Shown: positions 53,669-62,303, counted from the stretch's first letter. The stretch is DNA of 64,000 nt from Streptomyces filipinensis (GCF_014649495.1 NZ_BMTD01000005.1:62001-126000); one strand, 5' to 3'. Numbers and translations are program-made. The notes: generated by a model from the sequence alone, not told the origin.

Positions 53669-54481
53669 TCACGCGACGGCCTGGCGGGCCGTCCTCTCCA
53701 CCAGGGAGACCCCGTCGCTCATCGAGGCGCTGCCGTTCGACAGGACCGCGACCAGGTAGCGGTGCCCCTTCACGGTGACCTGGCCGACGCTGTTGACGTC
53801 CCACAGGCCGGAGGTGTTGCGCTGCAGCCAGCCGTTCTTCAGCACCCGGGGGGAGCCCGAGCCGCCGGCGGCGGAGACCCCCCAGGTCTGCTCCGGGATG
53901 ACCTGGCCCATGAGGGTGCGGATGTAGGCCCGGGATGCCGCGTTCAGCACGGGGGAGCCCGGCTTCGCCGCCGTGCCGCCGTCGAACACGGCCCTGAGCA
54001 GCCGTATCTGGTCGCTCGCGGTCGTCCGCGTCAGCCCCCACTTGACGCCGGGGCCGCCCGTGGTCGAAGACAGCCCCAGCCGCTTGTTGGCCGCCGCAAG
54101 GCCGGAGGCCTGGCCGATCTGCCGCCAGAGCGCGTTGGCCGCCGTGTTGTCGCTGCGCTCGATCATCGGCTCGGCGTGACCGCGTTCCTCGGCGGTGAGT
54201 CCCCGTCCCGCGTCCTGGGCCTGGAGCAGCAGCGTCGCGAGGATGTCGACCTTCACGATGCTGGCGGTGTCGTACGCGCTGTCCGTCCCGTGCACCTCGG
54301 GGGTGCGGCCGGGCCTGTCCAGGTCGAGCACGGCGGCCGTGGCGTGCGGGGCCGCGACCGGCGGGGTAGCGGCCGCGGCCGGCGCCGGGCGCAGGGCGCC
54401 GACGGACAGGAGGGCCGCGACCGAGGCCATGAGGAGACCGGTCCGGGTGCGTGCGGCAGTGCGGGAGGGGCGAGACGACAT
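53669..54481 (-). CDS. secreted serine hydrolase of the class A beta-lactamase fold
   Basis: About 270 residues. A Tat- or Sec-type signal (MSSRPSRTAARTRTGLLMAS and on, cleaved near PAAAA) is followed by a class A-like fold. The active-site SxxK is SIVK with Ser74 and Lys77, and the SDN loop is RSDN (Ser110-Asp111-Asn112). The usual K(T/S)G box appears as KNGW, with Asn in place of Thr or Ser, and I see no omega-loop Glu in standard context. These changes make penicillin hydrolysis doubtful; a peptidase or esterase role is possible. I chose ATG 54481; ATG 54508 is in frame upstream. Confidence 0.82.
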   Translation of the reverse strand: MSSRPSRTAARTRTGLLMASVAALLSVGALRPAPAAAATPPVAAPHATAAVLDLDRPGRTPEVHGTDSAYDTASIVKVDILATLLLQAQDAGRGLTAEERGHAEPMIERSDNTAANALWRQIGQASGLAAANKRLGLSSTTGGPGVKWGLTRTTASDQIRLLRAVFDGGTAAKPGSPVLNAASRAYIRTLMGQVIPEQTWGVSAAGGSGSPRVLKNGWLQRNTSGLWDVNSVGQVTVKGHRYLVAVLSNGSASMSDGVSLVERTARQAVA

Positions 54482-54683
54482 GGCCCCGAACGTAAACAAA
54501 ACGTGCACCGTGCGACGTGGCAGCCGTCACCTTCCCGGCCGCTGGGGGCGAAGTGTGAGAAGAGCCACCGACACCACCAATGGGACGCATTGCGATGCGT
54601 GGCCGGTCATGTGGCGGCGTGTACACGCGGCCAGGGCGCCTGTCTCGCCTATCGTCGGCCAGACACCGACATCCGGAGTGATA

Positions 54684-55721
54684 ATGAAAAAATCGGATGA
54701 ATTGGTTGATGTGGTCGACGGCGTGGCGGTCGTCCCCGTCGGCTCGCCGCCCCTGCGCCGCATCCGGCCGTGGCCCCTCGGCGCCGCCCTCGCGATCGCG
54801 GCCGGCGCCGCCGTGCTCCTCCTCGCCGGCACCCAGTGGCTGAACGAGCCGGCCGTCCAGGCCTGGCGCACCGTCTGCCTGGCCATCACCGTCCAGGCGT
54901 TGCCCTTCCTCCTTCTCGGCACCGCCCTGTCCGGTGCCATCAACGCCTTCGTACCGGCCGACCTCTTCACCAAGGTCCTCCCGAAGCGCCCCGCCCTCGC
55001 GGTGCCGGTCGCCGGCGTCGCGGGCGCCGTGCTGCCGGGCTGCGAATGCGCCTCCGTCCCCGTCGCCAACAGCCTGATCCGGCGCGGTGTCACCCCGGCC
55101 GCCGCCTTCGCCTTCCTGCTCTCCGCACCCGCCGTCAACCCCGTCGTGCTGACCGCCACCGCCGTCGCCTTCCCCGGCAACCCCGCGATGGTCGCCGCCC
55201 GGCTGCTCGCCTCCCTCGCCGCGGCGGCCGTGATGGGCTGGCTGTGGCTCTGGCTGGGCAAGGAGGAGTGGCTGCGGCCGGCTCTGCGGCACCGGCACAC
55301 CGGTCACGAGCACGGCCGCAGCCGCTGGAACGAGTTCCGGCTCGGATTCCAGCACGACTTCCTGCACGCCGGCGGCTTCCTCGTCCTCGGCGCCATGGCC
55401 GCCGCCACCTTCAACGTCGCCGTGCCGCGCTCCGTCCTCGACGCCTTCTCCGGCTCACCCTGGATCTCGGTGCTCTTCCTGGCCGGCCTCGCCGTGCTGC
55501 TGGCGGTCTGCTCGGAGGCCGACGCGTTCGTCGCCGCCTCCCTCAGCGGGTTCTCCCCTACCGCGCGGCTCGCGTTCATCGTGGTCGGGCCCATGGTCGA
55601 CCTGAAGCTGATCGCCCTTCAGGCGGGCACCTTCGGGCGGGCCTTCGCCTGGCGGTTCTCCACCGCCACCACCGTCGTGGCGGTCACGGCGAGCGCCCTG
55701 ATCGGAGGCGCCCTGCTGTGA
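54684..55721 (+). CDS. permease (PF03773, ArsP/UPF0718 type)
   Basis: A 345-residue membrane protein with eight or more helices. The core GAVLPGCECASVPVANSLIR and LLSAPAVNPVVLTATAVAF is the signature of the family. A cytoplasmic loop HRHTGHEHGRSRW is rich in histidine, as in metal or metalloid transporters. The closing segment VGPMVDLKLIALQAGTFG is also typical. GGAG precedes the ATG. The first codons (Lys-Lys-Ser-Asp-Glu-Leu-Val-Asp) use many A/T-ending codons, unlike the rest, which should ease initiation. It is coupled to the TIGR03943 gene. Confidence 0.87.
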   Translation: MKKSDELVDVVDGVAVVPVGSPPLRRIRPWPLGAALAIAAGAAVLLLAGTQWLNEPAVQAWRTVCLAITVQALPFLLLGTALSGAINAFVPADLFTKVLPKRPALAVPVAGVAGAVLPGCECASVPVANSLIRRGVTPAAAFAFLLSAPAVNPVVLTATAVAFPGNPAMVAARLLASLAAAAVMGWLWLWLGKEEWLRPALRHRHTGHEHGRSRWNEFRLGFQHDFLHAGGFLVLGAMAAATFNVAVPRSVLDAFSGSPWISVLFLAGLAVLLAVCSEADAFVAASLSGFSPTARLAFIVVGPMVDLKLIALQAGTFGRAFAWRFSTATTVVAVTASALIGGALL

Positions 55722-56452
55722 AACGCCCCGTCCAGGCCCTGCTCCTGACCCTGACCGGCACCGGCCTGCTGCACACCGCCCTGTTCACCGACATCTACCT
55801 GCGCTACGTGAAGGCCGGTCTGCGCCCTGTGCTGATCGCCTCGGGTGCCGTCCTGCTGCTGCTCGGCCTGGCCGCGGCGGCCCTCGGGGACGGACAGCGC
55901 CACACGGCGCACGACGACCACGAGCACGGACACGACCATGCCGCCACCCCGCGCGTCGCCTGGCTGCTGTTCCTCCCGGCGATCAGCCTGCTCTGCTACG
56001 CGCCGCCCGCCCTGGGCGCGTACACCGCGGCACGCTCGAACACCAAGCCCGTCGCGGTACAGAAGGGATTCGCCGCGCTGCCCGCGACCTCACCGCTGCC
56101 CCTGACCCTGACCGACTTCACCAAACGCGTCCAACAGGACCGCAGCCGTGCCATCAGGAACCGGATCGTCCAGCTCACGGGCTTCGTCACGCCGGCCGAG
56201 GACGACGACGGCTTCTACCTGACCCGCATCATCTTCACGTGCTGCGCGGCGGACTCACAGACCGTCAAGATCCGCGTCCACGGCACCGAGGCGCCGCCCG
56301 CGAACACCTGGCTCGCGGTGACCGGCACCTGGCACCCCCAGGGCGCTCTCGGCACGAGGACCGCGCCGGCCGCCCTCGACGTGAAGGACACCCGTCCCAT
56401 CGCCCAGCCGGTGAACGCCTACACCGACGACCTGCCGCTCACCCCCTCCTAG
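55718..56452 (+). CDS. TIGR03943 family membrane-anchored protein
   Basis: A 244-residue protein. Two N-terminal helices (about 5-60) flank a His-rich loop HTAHDDHEHGHDHAA, and a third helix lies near AWLLFLPAISLLCYAPPALG. The outside domain (about 110-235) includes QLTGFVTPAEDDDGFYLTRI and IFTCCAADSQTVKIRV, with an adjacent Cys pair. This is the family found immediately after PF03773 permeases; the pair is the likely transport unit, perhaps for a metal, judged from the histidines. The GTG start overlaps the permease stop (GTGA). Confidence 0.88.
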   Translation: MKRPVQALLLTLTGTGLLHTALFTDIYLRYVKAGLRPVLIASGAVLLLLGLAAAALGDGQRHTAHDDHEHGHDHAATPRVAWLLFLPAISLLCYAPPALGAYTAARSNTKPVAVQKGFAALPATSPLPLTLTDFTKRVQQDRSRAIRNRIVQLTGFVTPAEDDDGFYLTRIIFTCCAADSQTVKIRVHGTEAPPANTWLAVTGTWHPQGALGTRTAPAALDVKDTRPIAQPVNAYTDDLPLTPS

Positions 56453-56490
56453 CCGTCGTACGCGCCCCCTGTCGTCGTCCCGCGACGACC

Positions 56491-56509
56491 CCGGCGCCCG
56501 AGGCGCCGG
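56491..56509. terminator. hairpin terminator between convergent genes
   Basis: CCGGCGCC-cga-GGCGCCGG is a perfect eight-base stem. CGTCGT and ACGACG (56473-56478 and 56510-56515) can extend the structure. It lies between the TIGR03943 gene and the convergent pyridoxamine-oxidase-fold gene. Confidence 0.7.
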
Positions 56510-56516
56510 ACGACGC

Positions 56517-56984
56517 TCAGCCGGCGGCCTCCACCGACAGGGCCGTGGCCGCCGTGTCGGTGAGGAGCACGCCCGTGACCAGGCAGGGGCGGATGCGCAC
56601 GGCGTGGTCCCTGTCCTCCTGCGCCGGCCAGGGGGCGAGCAGCGCCCGGATCCGGGCCAGGTCCGCCGCCTCGGTGACGAGCCGGGCATAGCCGGTGACC
56701 ACCACGGTCCAGCCCAGGTGGGTGTCCGGGTCGAGCGCGTCGGCCTCATAGGCGACGACGACGCCCTGGCCGCCGCCCTCCCGTGGGTGCGCGGTCAGGG
56801 CGGCACCCTCGTGGGTGCGGATGACGATGTCGCCGTCGTCCAGGACGTGGCTGACCGGGCGGACGGTGGGCAGTGCCTGGCGGGTGAAGACGATCCTCCC
56901 CAGGGGCACGCTGCCCAGGAGCCGCAGCGCCTCGACCGGGTCGAGGTCGATGCGCCGGTGCGCCGGGCCGTCGTCACGGATCAT
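56517..56984 (-). CDS. pyridoxamine 5'-phosphate oxidase-fold flavin-binding protein
   Basis: A 155-residue split-barrel protein of the pyridoxamine phosphate oxidase-like family. It begins with a helix DLDPVEALRLLGSVPLGRIV followed by FTRQALPTVRPVSHVLDDGD, the standard first strands. It continues with GWTVVVTGYARLVTEAADLA. Such stand-alone proteins bind FMN, F420 or haem; in actinobacteria many are F420-dependent, but the cofactor cannot be told from sequence by eye. It stands alone. Confidence 0.87.
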   Translation of the reverse strand: MIRDDGPAHRRIDLDPVEALRLLGSVPLGRIVFTRQALPTVRPVSHVLDDGDIVIRTHEGAALTAHPREGGGQGVVVAYEADALDPDTHLGWTVVVTGYARLVTEAADLARIRALLAPWPAQEDRDHAVRIRPCLVTGVLLTDTAATALSVEAAG

Positions 56985-57199
56985 GTCTGACTTCTCCGCG
57001 GGTGCGTGGCTGTCTCCTCGCCTGCTCCGGTCCCTCGCGCGCGACGTGCCGGAGGGGGACGGAGCGACACCGCGGGGGTCGGTGCCGCTCCTGCATCAAC
57101 CGTCCCCCGCCTTCCGCCGGCCGCACAGTGCCCTTCGGCCCTCGGCGGCAGGGCCGGTCGTCCCCTCTCCGCGAGGGGCGGGGCGAGGTCGGTGCGGGT

Positions 57200-57340
57200 C
57201 TGTTCGGCACTCACACCGCCGGTATCCGGATTGAGGTGCAGGATGGTGTCGTGGCACTTCACGGACGGGTCCGGGAGACCTCCCCGGGGCCGCTCGCCAC
57301 CCGCCCGGCGCGATCTGGCCCGGCGCGGTGGGCGGGGAGT
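57200..57340 (+). pseudogene. BON-domain relic
   Basis: A frame reading IRIEVQDGVVALHGRVRETS followed by PLATRPARS matches the core of a BON domain (strand, DGVV-L-G-V, then a helix), as found at the C-terminus of CBS-BON proteins. No start codon, CBS pair or ordered upstream part is visible, and the stretch after the match is out of register. It appears to be what remains of a CBS-BON gene. The frame continues into the next gene, which has its own ribosome site. Confidence 0.45.
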
Positions 57341-57382
57341 GTGCGGCGAAGCCGCCGGTGCGCGCGAGAGGAGGCGGTGACG

Positions 57383-57985
57383 ATGAACCGGACACCTCCC
57401 ACGACGGTCGCCCGGGTGCGGCTGTGGCGCTGGCGACGCAATCCGCTCAGGCGCCACAGCGACGTCATCGAGGCCTGGATCGTCCTGGCGACCTGGGTGG
57501 TCGCCGTGCTCGGGGGAGTGGTCGCCGGGCTGGCGGCGGTACAGACCGCCGACTCGGCGTTCTCCGCCCGGCAGGCCCAGGTGCACGCCGTGCCCGCCGT
57601 GCTCGTGGACGGCGCCGCCAGGACCCCGACCTCCGGGACCGGCTACGACGACGGGCGGGTGTGGGCCTCCGTGCGCTGGACGGACGAGCACGGCGGAGTG
57701 CACACCGACCAGGCCAAGGTCCGGCCCGGCGCCCCCGCCGGATCCCCGCTGACCGTGTGGACCAACCGCGCGGGCCATGTGGTCTCCCCGCCCGTCACCG
57801 GCGCCGCGGCGGACCTGCAGGCGGCCCTCACCGGCGCCCTTGTCGCCCCGTCGGCGGGCGCGGCGGTCTGGGCCGCGGGATGGCTGGTCCGCAGCCGGCT
57901 GATCCGGCGGCGCATGGCCGAGTGGGACGAGGAGTGGAGGCAGTTCGGGCCGCGGTGGGGGAACCTCAGCGGCGGACGAGGCTGA
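57383..57985 (+). CDS. Rv1733c-type membrane protein
   Basis: A 200-residue protein. A basic N-terminus (RVRLWRWRRNPLRRHSDVIE) is followed by a helix AWIVLATWVVAVLGGVVAG. A large outer domain (about 60-150) follows, with WTDEHGGVHTDQAKV and the LTVWTNRAGHVVSPP motif, then a second helix LVAPSAGAAVWAAGWLV and a basic tail. That is the layout of the actinobacterial Rv1733c family, known in mycobacteria as a dormancy-regulon membrane protein with no known activity. GAGGAGGCGGTGACG precedes the ATG. Confidence 0.85.
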   Translation: MNRTPPTTVARVRLWRWRRNPLRRHSDVIEAWIVLATWVVAVLGGVVAGLAAVQTADSAFSARQAQVHAVPAVLVDGAARTPTSGTGYDDGRVWASVRWTDEHGGVHTDQAKVRPGAPAGSPLTVWTNRAGHVVSPPVTGAAADLQAALTGALVAPSAGAAVWAAGWLVRSRLIRRRMAEWDEEWRQFGPRWGNLSGGRG

Positions 57986-58471
57986 ATCCCAGTCCACACC
58001 CGGCCTGCGAGAGGGCGGGTGGTCACCGAGACCACACGGATACGGTCTTGTCCAAGAGCCGTCCGCTGCGCAGGGCCCGTCGGCGTCCGGTGCCGCAGTG
58101 AAGGACACCGGGGCCTGCGCACATCTCTTCCTCGTCCTCTCACGCACCGACCGAGTGCGGATCGCGCCGCGCGCGGCGGCGGGCGGCGCGCCGCGACGGC
58201 GGCCATCGCCGGAGAGACGTGCAGCCGGTACCGGCGACGCACGGAGACGCCACGACAGGGCGGGAAGGGCCACCCGCTTCTCGCGGATCCGGATTGCGCG
58301 GTGCACGGTTCCCGACCGCTTCCCCGCGTCTGTTCTCGGTCCTTCCCGCCACTACCCAGCACACCACGGATTCCGCCGCCCCACCAGGCCCGGCGGCCAC
58401 CGACCGGCGACGGGTGCCCGCACACCCCGGGCCGGCCCGCCTCAGGCCGGCCCGCCTCAGGCCGGGCCGCC
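57986..58471. other. gene-free region with a phosphatase-like fragment
   Basis: About 490 bases without a supported gene. Bases 58195-58226 match 45372-45403, inside the membrane-part codons of the SpoIIE-type phosphatase gene, with one mismatch in 32. On the minus strand both read HVSPAMAA. The flanks do not continue the similarity by eye. Just before the STAS gene there is a short direct-repeat run of CTCAGGCCGG. Confidence 0.45.
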
Positions 58472-58843
58472 TCAGCCGGCCACGGCCGCGTTCACCGTGG
58501 GGTAGCAGGCGACGAGTTCGGTGAGGCCGACGATCTCCAGGGTGCGCAGGACGGCTGTGCGCACGCCGGCCAGGCGCAGCCAGCCGGCCGGGCCGTGGGC
58601 CTGGTGCGCGGTGATGAGGACGTTGATGCCGCTGGAGTCCATGAACGCCACGCCCGTGAAGTCCGCGACGGTGCGAGCCGGCGTCACGGACTCCTCGGGC
58701 GTCAGTGCCTGGCGGAGCAGACCGGAGGTGTGGTAGTCGATCTCGCCGGACACCGTGACGACCGTGACGTCGTCCACGGTGGTACGGCTGATCACCAGCC
58801 GGTCCGGTGCGGTCGGCTCATTGGTGCCTGCGGTGTCTGCCAC
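58472..58843 (-). CDS. STAS-domain anti-sigma factor antagonist
   Basis: A 123-residue single-domain protein. VVTVSGEIDYHTSGLLRQAL is the first strand-helix unit, and VADFTGVAFMDSSGINVLIT contains the phosphorylatable serine in DSSG. LAGVRTAVLRTLEIVGLTEL completes the domain. Such proteins bind an anti-sigma kinase when unphosphorylated and are switched by SpoIIE-type phosphatases. Neither the kinase nor the sigma factor is nearby. The GTG start follows GAGGACGAGGAACGC. Confidence 0.9.
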   Translation of the reverse strand: MADTAGTNEPTAPDRLVISRTTVDDVTVVTVSGEIDYHTSGLLRQALTPEESVTPARTVADFTGVAFMDSSGINVLITAHQAHGPAGWLRLAGVRTAVLRTLEIVGLTELVACYPTVNAAVAG

Positions 58844-59050
58844 GCGTTCCTCGTCCTCGTTCGGCGATCCCTGACCTGAGGTTGCCTCACCGTGGCGGCT
58901 GCCCGGGATCCCGCCGAGGATGCGTGTCCTGCCGACAACCTTCCGGGCCCTTCACGTGTCCGTACAACCTCTGTGCCCTTCCGAGTGTCCAGTACATGAT
59001 CAACCGGCCTGCGGGCCGGGTCATGCCCCGCGCCTTCGAGGAGACCCAAC

Positions 59051-60364
59051 GTGCGCTCAGCCCTCCGCCCCGCGGCGACCTGCGTGGCCGCCGCCGCGAT
59101 CGGCATCGGCCTGCCCGTGCTCGCCGCACCCCTGGCGCACGCCGAGGAGCCCGCTCCCGACCTGGTGGTCTCGACCCTGCCGACCGCCACTCCCAAGCCC
59201 GGCGAGGTGTACGACCAGCCGGTCACCATCACCAACAAGGGCACGGCGGCCGCGGACGGAGTGACCTTCCGAATCCGGCTCACCCGCGGCCTGGACTTCC
59301 CGGCGCACGTGGACGGGTGCACCTACTCGACCGTCGCGGACCAGGTCAGGCAGGCGCTGTGCGAGCTGGACAAGGCCGTCGAGCCCGGCGCGACCGTCAC
59401 CACGCCCGTGCGGTTCAAGGCGCTGCCCAAGGCGTTGATGGAGGCCGTCGAGTACGGCACGGGCCCCACCGGCGAAACTCCGGGGGAGGGCTTCGACGAC
59501 AGCTACCGGCGGCTGGCCCTGACCGCGGACAGCACGGCCGACCTGGAGGCGCAGGGAGACCTCGCCGAAGGGACGCCCGGCAGCCGGGTGACCGTCACGG
59601 CGACGCTGCGCAACGACGGGCCCGGCTGGGTCCGCGAGCAGGAGAGCGACGACCAGCCGGCCCTGATGGTGCGGATTCCGAAGGGCACCGTCGCCGTCGA
59701 CGTGCCCGGGGAATGCGAACCGTTCGGGATCGACGGCCCGACCGGCCCGTCGGAACCGGGCCACACCACGTACGTGTGCGCGCCCGGCGACCACACCCTT
59801 GAGGCCGACCAGTCCCTCGACTACACCTTCGTCCTCAAGATCGGCAAGACGGCCCAGGACACCAGGGGAGAGGTGTCGGTCAGCTCCGTGTACGGCATCC
59901 ACCCGGCGTTCGACAGGAACACGGCGAACGACACGGCGTACCTGAACGTCGACGTGACCCGTGACGGCGATCCGGGCACGAGCACCTCCGGAGGCACCGC
60001 GAACGGCGGGAACTCCGGCGGTGGCGGTACGGGCACAGGTGGTTCCGGCTCGGGTGGTACGGGCACGAGTGGCACGGGCACCGGAGGCCAGGAGAACGAC
60101 CCGCACGGCCAGTCGACCGGAGGCTCGGGCACGACGGGTACGACGGGCACGACGGGTACCACCGGCACGTCGGGCACCTCGGGGACGGGCGGTTCCGGCT
60201 CCGTGTCGACCGCGTCCGGAACGGGCGGTTCGGGCGGCACCGGTGGCAGCCTCGCCGCGACGGGAAGCGACGGCACGCCGATGCTGGCCGCGGGGGCGCT
60301 GGCCGCGACGGCGGTCGGTGGACTGGTGCTGGTGGCCGTGCGCCGCCGCACGTCCGGGAAGTGA
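59051..60364 (+). CDS. cell-wall surface protein with LAATG sorting signal
   Basis: A 437-residue exported protein. The signal peptide (about 1-31) ends APLAHAEE. Two Ig-like/DUF11-like domains follow (about 35-140 and 155-300), with VVSTLPTATPKPGEVYDQPV and VTVTATLRNDGPGWV. A long Gly/Ser/Thr linker (about 310-395) has TGTTGTTGTTGT runs. The C-terminus has LAATG, then a hydrophobic helix and RRRTSGK. LAxTG is the substrate motif of class E sortases, which anchor pilins and chaplins in Streptomyces. No sortase gene is nearby. The GTG start follows GAGGAG. Confidence 0.88.
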   Translation: MRSALRPAATCVAAAAIGIGLPVLAAPLAHAEEPAPDLVVSTLPTATPKPGEVYDQPVTITNKGTAAADGVTFRIRLTRGLDFPAHVDGCTYSTVADQVRQALCELDKAVEPGATVTTPVRFKALPKALMEAVEYGTGPTGETPGEGFDDSYRRLALTADSTADLEAQGDLAEGTPGSRVTVTATLRNDGPGWVREQESDDQPALMVRIPKGTVAVDVPGECEPFGIDGPTGPSEPGHTTYVCAPGDHTLEADQSLDYTFVLKIGKTAQDTRGEVSVSSVYGIHPAFDRNTANDTAYLNVDVTRDGDPGTSTSGGTANGGNSGGGGTGTGGSGSGGTGTSGTGTGGQENDPHGQSTGGSGTTGTTGTTGTTGTSGTSGTGGSGSVSTASGTGGSGGTGGSLAATGSDGTPMLAAGALAATAVGGLVLVAVRRRTSGK

Positions 60365-60400
60365 ACCTCGCTCCCGCCTGCGCCGGCACGGTACGGCCGC

Positions 60401-60811
60401 TCAGGCCTTGCCCAGGACGACGAGGAGCACCAGCAGCACGGTGGCGCCGGCGGTCGTACCGTGGGCGACCACGGCCGTGAGCGGGAAGTGCCGCTCGGCC
60501 GTGGCGCCGCCGTGGGAGTGGCGCCCGGAACTGGGCAGCCAGCGCAGCAGCATCATGACGCCGAACGCGGCCACGATCAGCACGACCGCGCACGCCGCCC
60601 AGGCCGAACTCCGCACCCCTCCCACCACATAGGCGGTCCAGGCGGCGACTCCTGCCACGGCGAGAGCCACGTGGCCGAGCACGAGCCACAGCGGCAGCCG
60701 CGTCACCCCCGGCGTGCGCTGCCGCAGTCCCCCGTGCCGGACCCACACCGTGGCGAGGTACCCGCCGAGACCGGCGGTCAGCAGCCACGCGCCCAGAACG
60801 AAGACATCCAT
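60401..60811 (-). CDS. four-helix membrane protein of unknown function
   Basis: A 136-residue protein with four hydrophobic segments: VFVLGAWLLTAGLGGYLATV, LPLWLVLGHVALAVAGVAAW, SAWAACAVVLIVAAFGVMML and a last TTAGATVLLVLLVVLG. The loop before the last helix has SSGRHSHGGATAERHF, with several histidines. Helix-borne histidines recall small haem-binding membrane proteins, but no family is recognised. The start at ATG 60811 follows CAGGGCGCGGG. It converges on the LAATG gene. Confidence 0.7.
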   Translation of the reverse strand: MDVFVLGAWLLTAGLGGYLATVWVRHGGLRQRTPGVTRLPLWLVLGHVALAVAGVAAWTAYVVGGVRSSAWAACAVVLIVAAFGVMMLLRWLPSSGRHSHGGATAERHFPLTAVVAHGTTAGATVLLVLLVVLGKA

Positions 60812-61153
60812 ACGGTCCCGCGCCCTGTCCCGATACGGCCGCCCTGTGACAGCGTCAGGGCTGCGTGGCTCAGCACACCGCACAGAGCGGGAGGAGTCCG
60901 GACATCCATTCGCCGATTCACCCGTAGGGATGAAAAGTGGCGCGGCTGCCCCACGGGTCGTCAGAGGCGTGCAAGTGAAGCCGCTCGTACGGCGAGCCGC
61001 GGCTCAAGGCGGCCGTGGCGGGCCATGGGGCCTGGTGAACCGCCGGTCTGACGGACCGGTCGGAGTCGGGTCGCCGCGCGCGGCGGAAGCGGCAGGACCA
61101 CCGCCGGGCCGGCCGGGACATCGCGGACAGGCCCGCCCACGCCTTCGCGGGAC
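60812..61153. other. gene-free intergenic region
   Basis: About 340 bases with no gene I can support. A 67-codon open frame on the minus strand (60918-61121) has no ribosome site. One short inverted repeat, CCGGTC-tgacg-GACCGG (61043-61059), lies about 95 bases past the end of the LysE gene and may help end its transcript. Nothing else is seen. Confidence 0.45.
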
Positions 61154-61798
61154 CTAGTCGGCGCGGCCCGTCGCTGCCACGGTCACACCCAGCCCGATCA
61201 TCGCGAAGCCGCCCGCCCCGCCGACCATCGACAGGCGGCGGTCCGAGCGGGCGAACCAGGAACGGGCCGCCGAGGCGCCCAGTCCCCAGAGCGTGTCCGT
61301 GATCATGCCGATGGCGACGGGAACCAGCCCCAGCACCATCATCTGAAGGGGAACACGGCCCGCCGAATGGTTCACGAACTGCGGCAGCACCGCCGCGAAG
61401 AAGACGAGGCCCTTGGGGTTGGTGAAGCCCACGAAAATGCCGTCCAGGACCGTGCGCAGATCGCCGCGCCGCTCACCCGCCGGAGCCTCCATGTCCGCCG
61501 CGCGCATCTCCTTGCGGTGCCGGAACACCTGAACGCCGAGGTAGATGAGATACGCCGCACCAGCCAGCTTCACGCCCGTGAACACCGCCGCGGAAGTCTC
61601 CACCAGCGTGCCGAGGCCCCACGCCACCGCGGTCACCAGGAGGTACGAACCGATCAGGTTGCCCAGGACGGTCGCGAGGGCTGTGCGGCGGCCGTGCGCG
61701 AGGGCTCTGCCGATCACGAACAGCACGCTGGGCCCTGGTATCACGATCACGAGGAGTGACATCGCCGCGAACGCGAGAATGCTCTCCGTGGACACCAT
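61154..61798 (-). CDS. LysE family exporter
   Basis: A 214-residue six-helix amino-acid exporter of the LysE/RhtB family. It begins MVSTESILAFAAMSLLVIVI then PGPSVLFVIGRALAHGRRTA, the classical PGP motif and helix 1-2 loop. TNPKGLVFFAAVLPQFV marks the family mid-point. The end carries the usual two helices. It is clearly closer to the RhtB core than the other LysE-type gene at 12.5 kb. GGGAGG lies ten bases before the ATG. An open frame extends to 61840. Substrate unknown. Confidence 0.93.
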   Translation of the reverse strand: MVSTESILAFAAMSLLVIVIPGPSVLFVIGRALAHGRRTALATVLGNLIGSYLLVTAVAWGLGTLVETSAAVFTGVKLAGAAYLIYLGVQVFRHRKEMRAADMEAPAGERRGDLRTVLDGIFVGFTNPKGLVFFAAVLPQFVNHSAGRVPLQMMVLGLVPVAIGMITDTLWGLGASAARSWFARSDRRLSMVGGAGGFAMIGLGVTVAATGRAD

Positions 61799-61970
61799 AT
61801 GTCTGCGACCTCCCTGGACTGCCTTCCAGAGGTCATACAAACAGACGGCGAACCGTCCGCTCTAGGCCTGCCGAGTCACTGCTCCGGCCTGGGGCGCCAG
61901 GCGACAGGCTTGGTGCTGCCGACGGCCCGGGCGGCCTCCCGGCTTCTCCGGTGGTGTGGAAGGGGCCGGA

Positions 61971-62237
61971 TCAGTCGCGGGAGTTGCCGAACAGGATGCG
62001 GTAGCCGATGAGCAGGACCAGCGAGCCGCCGATCGCCGCGCCCCAGGTGTAGAGGTCGAAGAAGTGCTTCTCCACGGGGCGGTCGAGGAAGCGGGCGGAG
62101 AGCCAGCCGCCGACGAAGGCGCCGGCGACGCCGATGACGGTGGTGCCGATCAGCCCGCCCGGGTCGCGGCCGGGCAGCAGCACCTTGGCGACGGCTCCGG
62201 CGAGCAGGCCGAGGATGATCCAGCCGATGATGCCCAC
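61971..62237 (-). CDS. GlsB/YeaQ/YmgE family stress membrane protein
   Basis: An 88-residue protein with three helices. The start MGIIGWIILGLLAGAVAKVL, then LLPGRDPGGLIGTTVIGVAG and FVGGWL, is the family signature. A loop FLDRPVEKHFFDLYTW comes before the last helix. Members are small stress-linked membrane proteins (transglycosylase-associated by old naming) with no proven role. The GTG start follows GAGGACAACACC. It is divergent from the TerD-type gene, and two TTGCGCAA palindromes lie between them. Confidence 0.9.
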   Translation of the reverse strand: MGIIGWIILGLLAGAVAKVLLPGRDPGGLIGTTVIGVAGAFVGGWLSARFLDRPVEKHFFDLYTWGAAIGGSLVLLIGYRILFGNSRD

Positions 62238-62303
62238 GGTGTTGTCCTCCAGTCAGGTCGAGATCCGCGCCGAGTGCTCCGGACGCCGACGCTTGGTTTG
62301 CTT

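Noticed and set aside
54684..54720. Zinc-repressor (Zur) box near the permease start, suggested by the A/T-rich ATAATGAAAA
   Set aside because: The A/T-rich bases are the ribosome-site spacer and first codons; no inverted TGAAAAT-type repeat is present.
60918..61121. A 67-codon minus-strand ORF in the gap before the LysE gene
   Set aside because: No ribosome site, arginine-rich product and no family; not supported.
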